A stretch of DNA of 21,437 nucleotides from NCBI GenBank assembly GCA_041499035.1, contig JBGQJK010000016.1, forward strand, positions 1-21,437. Reading direction: 5' to 3'. The position numbers and the translations under genes are program-made. Below the pieces are notes generated by a model. That model had not been told where the DNA came from and ran no database searches. It was given only the letters and a program-made list of their open reading frames with translations. Below, one piece after another: positions 1-5,144 of this stretch (positions are counted from its first letter, which is position 1; each line of letters opens with the position of its first letter). The DNA comes from DATFUL01 sp041499035. GTDB lineage: Bacteria > Patescibacteriota > Microgenomatia > UBA8517.

Positions 1-1780
1 ACGCGAAATTTTTAAATTCTTTAACTTTTAAAGCTTTCTGATCGGGTAAAACTTCTGCCATCACGTTTTTAATCCCGGCCTCATGGGCAATTGCATTTGC
101 AGTTCTTTCGTTATCCCCCGTTACCATCCAGGTAGATATTCCCTTCTTGTTTAATTTAGCTATAACTTCCGCTACCCCGTCTTTTAATGTATCTGCAACC
201 GCAATATAAGCTAAGAATTTTGCTCCGGTTGTAAGCCCCATTACGGTTTTGCCGGCTTCTTCTAGTTTTTTGATTTCATCATTTTTCGCTTCAATCTTTC
301 CAAAAAAGTAGTTTTTACCGTTAACGATTCCCTCAATTCCGCGTCCTGTAATTGATTTAAAATTCGTTACGTCCAGAAGTTTTACTTTTTTGTCTTTTGC
401 ATAATTAAGAATTGCTTCCCCCAAGGAGTGTTCCGAACCTTCCTCAAGAGAACCTACAATTGAAAGTATCTTGGAATCGCTTACATCAGTCACTACAGGT
501 TTCCCTTGAGTCAGAGTTCCGGTTTTATCAAAAATAATAGTACTAATCCTATGGGCAGTCTCGAGGCTTGACGCATCTTTTATAAGAATTCCGCGCTCTG
601 CCCCTTTGCCTGTCCCAACCATTATTGCTGTGGGTGTAGCAAGCCCCATTGCGCACGGACAGGCAATAATGAGAACCGCAACCAAGTTAACAAAAGCAGA
701 AACGGGAAAACCGAGAACATACCAGACAACAAAGGTCGCTATCGCAAGCATTAAAACAATCGGTACAAAATAAGAGGAAACGAGATCGGCCAATCGCTGG
801 ATCGGGGCCCGGCTGCTCTGGGCCTCTTTAACCATTTCCACAATCCGCGCAAGCATTGTTTCGCTCCCAATTTTTGTAGCTTTAAATATGAAACTTCCGG
901 ATTTATTGATGGTTGAACCTATTACATTCATTCCCACCGTCTTATCAACCGGGATTGATTCGCCCGTGACCATCGATTCGTCAATTGAACTCATGCCTTC
1001 AGTAATTATGCCGTCCACCGGTACCTTTTCTCCGGGGCGTACTCGGATCCTATCCCCCGCTTTTACTTCCTCAATAGGAATATCAACCTCGAGTCCAGCT
1101 CTGATAACCCGTGCGGTTTTAGCCTGAAGCCCTAAGAGTTTTTTAATAGCATCAGAGGTGTGGCTTTTTGCTTTGGCCTCAAAAAACCTACCCAAAAGAA
1201 TGAGTGTAATAATTACGGCTGCAGTATCAAAATACATTCCTTTTACAAGCCCAAACATGGAAGCAACCGAATATCCATATGCGGCGGTTGTTCCAATTGC
1301 AATTAGAGTATCCATGCTGGCAGCGCGGTTTTTGAGTCCCGACGAAGTTGCAAGATAAAATTCCCGCCCGGCCCAAAACTGAACGGGAGTTGCAAGGATA
1401 AGAAGAATTAACGGATTTAGACTAATCCTAAATAGTTCGGGGAAACTTCCCAAAAAAATAACGGACGCCAAGATGCCGGAAATAATAACTTTAGTCTTTA
1501 GTTTTTGAAGCTCTTTTTCCTTTTCTTCTTCTTTAATCTCATCCGGTGATTTATCCTCACCCTTTTTCTGAAACACCGCTTTGTAGCCCGTATTTTCAAC
1601 AACATTTTCCAAATCCTGATCGGTAACCCTGCCCTCTTCCAACTCCACCATTGCGGACTCGCTGCCATAATTAACAGCGCAGGAGATTACTCCCGGAACT
1701 CTCCCGATACTTCTTTCTAAAAGCTTTGCGCAGCTGGCGCAGTGCATGCCGATTATTGGAAATGATTTTTTTGTAGTCAT
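1..1780 (-). CDS. copA: Copper-translocating P1B-type ATPase, CopA-like (partial, C-terminus beyond window)
   Basis: Membrane ATPase that would export Cu(I) from the cytoplasm. About 593 codons are visible from ATG 1780; the frame is open through base 1, so the gene continues off the window. An N-terminal HMA domain carries GMHCASC (residues 11-17). Further on come membrane helices, the actuator TGES loop, the intramembrane metal site ACPCAMG (near 655-635), the phosphorylation motif DKTGTLT (near 530-510) and MVTGDN in the P domain; GDGxNDxP lies outside the window. The nucleotide-domain motif reads SEHSLGEA (437-413), with Ser where most family members have Pro (SEHPL). The start is 1 base past the stop of the cupredoxin gene, so translation is probably coupled. 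It is the third gene of a csoR-led operon, which supports copper as substrate. Silver transport is an alternative. Confidence 0.95.
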   Translation of the reverse strand, partial: MTTKKSFPIIGMHCASCAKLLERSIGRVPGVISCAVNYGSESAMVELEEGRVTDQDLENVVENTGYKAVFQKKGEDKSPDEIKEEEKEKELQKLKTKVIISGILASVIFLGSFPELFRISLNPLILLILATPVQFWAGREFYLATSSGLKNRAASMDTLIAIGTTAAYGYSVASMFGLVKGMYFDTAAVIITLILLGRFFEAKAKSHTSDAIKKLLGLQAKTARVIRAGLEVDIPIEEVKAGDRIRVRPGEKVPVDGIITEGMSSIDESMVTGESIPVDKTVGMNVIGSTINKSGSFIFKATKIGSETMLARIVEMVKEAQSSRAPIQRLADLVSSYFVPIVLMLAIATFVVWYVLGFPVSAFVNLVAVLIIACPCAMGLATPTAIMVGTGKGAERGILIKDASSLETAHRISTIIFDKTGTLTQGKPVVTDVSDSKILSIVGSLEEGSEHSLGEAILNYAKDKKVKLLDVTNFKSITGRGIEGIVNGKNYFFGKIEAKNDEIKKLEEAGKTVMGLTTGAKFLAYIAVADTLKDGVAEVIAKLNKKGISTWMVTGDNERTANAIAHEAGIKNVMAEVLPDQKALKVKEFKNFA

Positions 1781-1781
1781 A

Positions 1782-2135
1782 TTATTCAACAATTATTTTT
1801 CCGTGAAACATACCCATGCCACAATGTGTTTGATAAATTCCTATTTTTTTCGGCGTGAGAGTTACTTCCACTTTTTTGTTTAGAGGAAGATATTCCTTAA
1901 TCTTAAAATCAGGAATTATTACTTCTTCTAAACACGAGTTTGGGTCTTTTCTTTCAAAGATCAATTTTGTAGTTTTCCCTTTTTTTATTTTTATATTTTC
2001 CGGTTTATACCCACCATCAACCAATACTTCCACCATATCTCCCGCCACATAAGCTTCATCCTTCTTTCCAAAGAAGAACCAATAGATAAAACCAACAAGA
2101 CCAATCCCGCTAAGTATGACGACTATTTTGTCCAT
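1782..2135 (-). CDS. Membrane-anchored cupredoxin-like copper-binding protein
   Basis: A 117-residue protein with one N-terminal hydrophobic segment (about residues 4-22), followed by a beta-rich domain matching the Cupredoxin_1 type (PF13473-like). Likely metal ligands are the Cys in NSCLEEV and the C-terminal cluster THCGMGMFHG, rich in His, Cys and Met. The topology suggests an anchor with the copper-binding domain outside the membrane. It lies between csoR (2 bases away) and copA (1 base away) in one leftward operon, so it probably buffers or hands over copper around CopA. Its domain is clearly related to the C-terminal domain of the divergent membrane protein at 2456-3415: both share SC, a PD motif and CxMGMxxG. 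Domain assignment comes from motif reading, not from a profile search. Confidence 0.85.
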   Translation of the reverse strand: MDKIVVILSGIGLVGFIYWFFFGKKDEAYVAGDMVEVLVDGGYKPENIKIKKGKTTKLIFERKDPNSCLEEVIIPDFKIKEYLPLNKKVEVTLTPKKIGIYQTHCGMGMFHGKIIVE

Positions 2136-2137
2136 AT

Positions 2138-2395
2138 TTATTTTTTCTGAAGAACCTCCATTACTTCCTTTATGGCTTCACTACTGTCCCCGTTTTTAAT
2201 GGAATCAGAAACACAAGTTCTTAGGTGGTTCTCTAAAATCACTTCATCGGTTTTTTTAAGAGCCGCCTGTACTGCCAGTGACTGATGAACAACATCTATA
2301 CAGTACTCATCATCTTGAACCATCCTAAGAACTTTATCTAAATGTCCCCTGGCAATTTGCAGCCTGTGGATTATTTTGTTTTTTGGGTCTTGCAT
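2138..2395 (-). CDS. csoR: CsoR/RcnR-family copper-sensing transcriptional repressor
   Basis: 85 residues, the usual length for the DUF156 (PF02583) all-helical repressors. The Cu(I) ligand set of CsoR is present: Cys32 in YCIDVVHQ, and His57 and Cys61 in ENHLRTC. RcnR-type nickel sensors differ in this pattern, so copper sensing is favoured. The N-terminus has the basic surface (HRLQIARGHLDKV) usual for DNA contact in this family. The start is ATG 2395. No Shine-Dalgarno is seen upstream. It is the first gene of the leftward csoR-cupredoxin-copA operon and faces the rightward membrane protein and copZ. Binding of the apo-protein to the palindrome at 2426-2442 would repress its own operon and perhaps the divergent one; copper would release it. 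Confidence 0.93.
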   Translation of the reverse strand: MQDPKNKIIHRLQIARGHLDKVLRMVQDDEYCIDVVHQSLAVQAALKKTDEVILENHLRTCVSDSIKNGDSSEAIKEVMEVLQKK

Positions 2396-2420
2396 AATAA
2401 ATTAATCTTGATAGTATAAG

Positions 2421-2448
2421 TGTATATCCCCCTGGGGGGGATTGTCAA
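2421..2448 (-). promoter_or_regulatory. csoR operon promoter (TTGACA - 16 bp - TATACA)
   Basis: Read on the minus strand, a perfect TTGACA occupies 2448-2443 and TATACA occupies 2426-2421, with a 16-bp spacer. Initiation would fall near 2414, giving about a 20-nt leader before ATG 2395. The spacer is filled by the G/C-tract palindrome described separately. Confidence 0.75.
2426..2442. promoter_or_regulatory. Probable CsoR operator (C-tract/G-tract palindrome)
   Basis: The sequence is ATCCCCC, a central T, then GGGGGGGAT: an inverted repeat with adjacent C and G runs flanked by A/T. CsoR operators characteristically have this architecture. It sits between the -35 and -10 of the csoR promoter and immediately upstream of the divergent gene, so occupancy could block both directions. 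No similar G-run palindrome was noticed elsewhere in the window. Confidence 0.75.
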
Positions 2449-2455
2449 TACCAAG

Positions 2456-3415
2456 ATGAATAATATCTGGCTGGCTTTCATTACCGGTTTAACCACAGGC
2501 GGAATTTCCTGTTTCGCTGTTCAGGGCGGACTACTCGCTTCCGCGTTAACTGAGGAAAACAAAAAAATATCTACTCTAATTTTTCTAGGAGCAAAACTTT
2601 TTGCTTATACCCTACTCGGGTTCCTGCTCGGGTTTTTAGGATCAAGCCTACACATTTCTCCTAAAGTTCAGGGTGTATTTCAAATTTTAATCGGCCTATT
2701 CATGCTGGCAACAGCCGCGAGGATGCTGAACCTCCACCCGATTTTCCGATATTTTGCAATTACTCCCCCAAAGTTTGTTTTACGATTAATGAGAAACCAA
2801 GCTCAGGCAAAATCCTTTTTTACTCCGGCTATATTGGGCTTAATGACAATACTTATCCCCTGCGGAGTAACACAGGCTATGATGCTTTATGCTATCGGAA
2901 CTTCTAACCCTTTCTGGGGAGCAGGAATATTATTTGCGTTCGTACTCGGCACCTCACCCGTATTTTTTGCGATAGGAATAGCCTCAAGCGAATTATTTAA
3001 AAAGAAGGCTTTTAACTACATTGCAGCAACGTTTATTTTCGTTATTGGCATAATTTCAATCAATAGCGGACAGGTCCTAAGGGGCTCGGTTCATACTCTG
3101 CAAAACTATTACGCAGTCATGTTTAATACAAATGCCATTTCAAAAGCCGGAAATGTGGTTAACATAGATATCACAAACAGGGGGTATAAGGCGGACGTAA
3201 ATACTATTAAAGTCGGTGTTCCGGTTAAACTGGTTCTCAAAACCAATAATGTAACCAGCTGCGCCAGGGCTTTCACTGTACCGGACCTGAATTATTTCAA
3301 AATTCTGCCCGCCACGGGTACCGAGACCATTGAATTTACTCCGACTCATACAGGTCTTTTGACATACACATGCAGCATGGGGATGTACTCGGGTTCACTT
3401 AATGTAGTTGATTAA
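2456..3415 (+). CDS. TauE/SafE (DsbD_2-like) membrane protein fused to a C-terminal cupredoxin domain
   Basis: 319 residues from ATG 2456. The upstream GTG at 2420 is rejected because it would translate the operator. The first two thirds form a polytopic domain with about six membrane helices, with the family-type motifs GGISCF near the start and LIPCGVTQAM in the middle; this resembles the DsbD_2/UreH-like branch of TauE/SafE (PF13386-like). The last ~90 residues form a cupredoxin-like domain with NVTSCARAF and TCSMGMYSG as probable copper ligands, paralogous to the product at 1782-2135. DsbD_2 proteins of this kind occur with copper chaperones and P1B ATPases, so a role in copper transfer across or at the membrane is likely. 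The stop directly abuts the copZ start. Substrate direction cannot be told from sequence. Confidence 0.85.
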   Translation: MNNIWLAFITGLTTGGISCFAVQGGLLASALTEENKKISTLIFLGAKLFAYTLLGFLLGFLGSSLHISPKVQGVFQILIGLFMLATAARMLNLHPIFRYFAITPPKFVLRLMRNQAQAKSFFTPAILGLMTILIPCGVTQAMMLYAIGTSNPFWGAGILFAFVLGTSPVFFAIGIASSELFKKKAFNYIAATFIFVIGIISINSGQVLRGSVHTLQNYYAVMFNTNAISKAGNVVNIDITNRGYKADVNTIKVGVPVKLVLKTNNVTSCARAFTVPDLNYFKILPATGTETIEFTPTHTGLLTYTCSMGMYSGSLNVVD

Positions 3416-3604
3416 ATGAAAAAAATATACAAAATCAAAGGCTTCGATTGCGCAAGCTGTGCAGCCTTACTTGAAATGGATTTGGAAGATGCCGGTGTCA
3501 AAGCTAAATGCAGCTACCCCAAAGAAACTGTTGAGGTCGAAGACTCTGCCGACTCCAATAAAGTTATCGAGATAATAAAAAAGTCCGGATATTCATTAGC
3601 GTAG
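3416..3604 (+). CDS. copZ: CopZ-like copper chaperone (HMA domain)
   Basis: 62 residues comprising a single heavy-metal-associated domain. The metal site is GFDCASCA (Cys13 and Cys16), the CxxC expected for Cu(I). A Tyr near the C-terminus (SGYSL) also fits copper-type HMA loops. The predicted order of strands and helices matches the ferredoxin-like fold of this family. It begins on the base after the TAA of the membrane-cupredoxin gene, so the two are translationally coupled. It should pass copper to CopA or to the cupredoxin domains of the same locus. The name follows family and context; mercury-binding MerP-like function is less likely beside csoR and copA. Confidence 0.85.
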   Translation: MKKIYKIKGFDCASCAALLEMDLEDAGVKAKCSYPKETVEVEDSADSNKVIEIIKKSGYSLA

Positions 3605-3632
3605 AAATAAATTGTAGTTTATTGATAGGTTC

Positions 3633-3661
3633 TTGACCGAGGAGGTTTTTGCAAACATAAT
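3633..3661 (+). promoter_or_regulatory. Promoter for the CPVC membrane-protein pair (TTGACC - 17 bp - CATAAT)
   Basis: TTGACC at 3633-3638 and CATAAT at 3656-3661 are separated by 17 bp, close to the housekeeping consensus. Initiation would be near 3668, leaving a leader of about 78 nt before ATG 3746. That is long for this window, where most promoters lie right against the start codon. Confidence 0.6.
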
Positions 3662-3709
3662 ATGGCAGTGTTGCGAAACATATAGACTGTTTTAGTGTGC
3701 TTTCTTTAG

Positions 3710-3736
3710 CCATTTTCTTTTGCTAAAAGAAAATGG
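3710..3736 (+). promoter_or_regulatory. Perfect 12-bp hairpin overlapping the ribosome-binding site of the next gene
   Basis: Arms 3710-3721 (CCATTTTCTTTT) and 3725-3736 (AAAAGAAAATGG) are fully complementary with a 3-base loop. The 3' arm ends in the first two G of GGAGAT (3735-3740), which lies 5-7 bases before ATG 3746 and is the only plausible Shine-Dalgarno there. No T-run follows, so it does not look like an intrinsic terminator. It may modulate translation of the downstream pair. Confidence 0.55.
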
Positions 3737-3745
3737 AGATTAAGT

Positions 3746-4234
3746 ATGTGTCCCGTTTGTACAGTTACCGTTATCGCAGGCCTTAGCATCTCCCGCATCT
3801 TGGGGATTGACGATGTTGTTTCTTCTGTTTGGATCGGAGGATTAATTCTTTCTCTCTCTTTCATAACTTTTGATTGGCTGGAAAAATCCAAGTGGCGCGA
3901 AAAAATTTACGCGTTAGTTTGTAAATTCAAATGCGGAATGACGGAATTCCAAGCTCTTAAATTCTGGGTGATATCCCTGATGTACTCTTTTGTCATTATT
4001 CCCCTACTCTTAAGCCACACAATCGGAATTGCAAGAAATACCCTTTGGGGAATCGATAAAATAATTTTAGGCACAGCGGTCGGTTCAATAGTGTTTTTAA
4101 TCGGAATATGGGCGGATAGATCGGTCCGGAAAGCCCGTGACGGCAAACAGCTTTTCCATTTCCAGAAAGTTATCTTCCCTGTTTTGGCTTTGACTATTGC
4201 CAGTCTCGTATTCTTTTTTATTACAAAGCGCTAA
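3746..4234 (+). CDS. Conserved-type membrane protein with N-terminal CPVC motif, function unknown
   Basis: 162 residues with four to five hydrophobic segments (about 5-19, 25-45, 72-92, 107-127 and 142-159). A CxxC (Cys2 and Cys5, CPVC) stands at the extreme N-terminus, and a second pair, Cys59 and Cys63 (CKFKC), lies in the loop after the second segment. Two Cys pairs suggest metal binding or thiol redox chemistry. I do not recognise a characterised family. Start ATG 3746 is preceded by GGAGAT at good spacing. The stop touches the ATG of the next gene, making an obvious two-gene unit. The position right after the copper genes suggests, but does not prove, a link to copper or redox homeostasis. 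Confidence 0.8.
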   Translation: MCPVCTVTVIAGLSISRILGIDDVVSSVWIGGLILSLSFITFDWLEKSKWREKIYALVCKFKCGMTEFQALKFWVISLMYSFVIIPLLLSHTIGIARNTLWGIDKIILGTAVGSIVFLIGIWADRSVRKARDGKQLFHFQKVIFPVLALTIASLVFFFITKR

Positions 4235-4732
4235 ATGAAAATCAAAACGTATAAAGATCTGATAGAAAGAGTTAGTAATTTTAAGATCGACCAAAATATT
4301 GATCTCTCCTCCGGTGAAGATCTTTCCATCGGCATCATGAACCTTATTTCCATCGAAGAGCATCTTTTTTACACATACGGAAAAACCAAAAACAAAAAAT
4401 ATCTAAATTTACTTAATGATGTCCGGAAAATGCGCACGGAGCTGATGCGCGAAATTATTAAAGACTACGAAGGCGAAGTCTGGTGCATCAGTAAACACTT
4501 GCTTGCCTCCTCAATGCGCTTAATGGAAGTGGGAACCAAGGAGTTGAAAAAAGGAGAGAAGAAAAAAGCGGAAGAACTATTTGAAAAATCCTATCAGCTC
4601 TATTCCCTATTCTGGGGACTAAACTTAAGTACCGACAAGAAGGTATCAAAACTAAAAATGCCGGAGGACAAATCCATGTTTTCAAAACTCGGAGATATGG
4701 TACAACATGCCATAGACTGTTGCCGCGAATAA
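4235..4732 (+). CDS. Soluble helical protein paired with the CPVC membrane protein, function unknown
   Basis: 165 residues with no membrane segment or signal peptide. It appears largely alpha-helical, perhaps a helical bundle. Candidate metal or redox residues are EEH (41-43), Cys84 and His88 in VWCISKH, and His158 with a Cys-Cys pair near the C-terminus (HAIDCC, Cys162/163). A charged, lysine-rich stretch lies at 101-112. The start abuts the TAA of the membrane-protein gene, so the two are very probably coupled and co-regulated. I do not recognise the family; function is not assigned. Confidence 0.75.
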   Translation: MKIKTYKDLIERVSNFKIDQNIDLSSGEDLSIGIMNLISIEEHLFYTYGKTKNKKYLNLLNDVRKMRTELMREIIKDYEGEVWCISKHLLASSMRLMEVGTKELKKGEKKKAEELFEKSYQLYSLFWGLNLSTDKKVSKLKMPEDKSMFSKLGDMVQHAIDCCRE

Positions 4733-4740
4733 TCTTCGCT

Positions 4741-4746
4741 TATAAT
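4741..4746 (+). promoter_or_regulatory. -10 box (TATAAT) close to the start codon of the voltage-sensor gene
   Basis: A perfect TATAAT ends 8 bases before ATG 4755. TTGCCG at 4720-4725 is a possible but weak -35 with 15-bp spacing. The transcript would have almost no 5' leader, and no Shine-Dalgarno is present. Confidence 0.5.
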
Positions 4747-4754
4747 GTTAGCTA

Positions 4755-5144
4755 ATGTTTAAGTTTCTTCAGGAGGGATTTAACAATCATAGATCCAAGC
4801 AATTTGTACCTGTTCACATTTTTCTGACTGCAGTAACCGTTATAGCGGTAGCTTCCCTGATCCTGGAGGATTTCTCTTCTCTCGGAACTTATTCTTCAAT
4901 ATTCCTGACTATTGAATGGGCAACCGTAATAATGTTCACATTCGAATATCTGGCAAGAATAGTGACAGCAAGAAAGAAGTTAACTTATGTTTTCAGCTTT
5001 TGGGGACTACTCGACCTGGTAAGTATCTTGCCGACTTTCCTGGGTCTCGGTGACTGGGCATTTTTAAAATCTCTCAGGGTAATCAGGTTTTTCAAAATAA
5101 TGAGGTCTCTGCATGTTTCGAATATCCCAGAAGACTATTCTTAA
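4755..5144 (+). CDS. Voltage-sensor-domain protein lacking the pore (truncated ion transporter or VSD-only protein)
   Basis: 129 residues carrying S1-S4 of a voltage-gated cation channel and nothing more. S1 is about residues 20-39, S2 about 47-72 with FEYLARI, S3 about 78-97 with LLDLVSILP, and S4 about 104-118, where Arg/Arg/Lys/Arg repeat every third residue (LRVIRFFKIMRSL). The S2 Glu and S3 Asp of the charge-transfer centre are present. Usual bacterial ion transporters of this type are about 250-280 residues, with S5, filter and S6 after S4. Here the frame stops 11 residues past S4, and its last 4 bases overlap the convergent zwf-gnd stop, so no pore-encoding DNA remains. It could be a pseudogene remnant or a functional stand-alone voltage sensor; the intact S4 charges leave both possible. 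Confidence 0.75.
   Translation: MFKFLQEGFNNHRSKQFVPVHIFLTAVTVIAVASLILEDFSSLGTYSSIFLTIEWATVIMFTFEYLARIVTARKKLTYVFSFWGLLDLVSILPTFLGLGDWAFLKSLRVIRFFKIMRSLHVSNIPEDYS

Noticed and set aside
888..1358. Plus-strand frames opposite copA
   Set aside because: They are antisense shadows of a well-supported P-type ATPase with intact motifs.
2420..2455. GTG start at 2420 for the membrane-cupredoxin gene
   Set aside because: The extension translates the CsoR operator into a Gly-rich segment with no family match; ATG 2456 begins the first membrane helix.
3662..3685. Leader peptide of 7 codons (MAVLRNI) before the CPVC gene
   Set aside because: Its ATG overlaps the end of the inferred -10 box, so it would lie upstream of the transcript start; the GGAGG before it is too far away.
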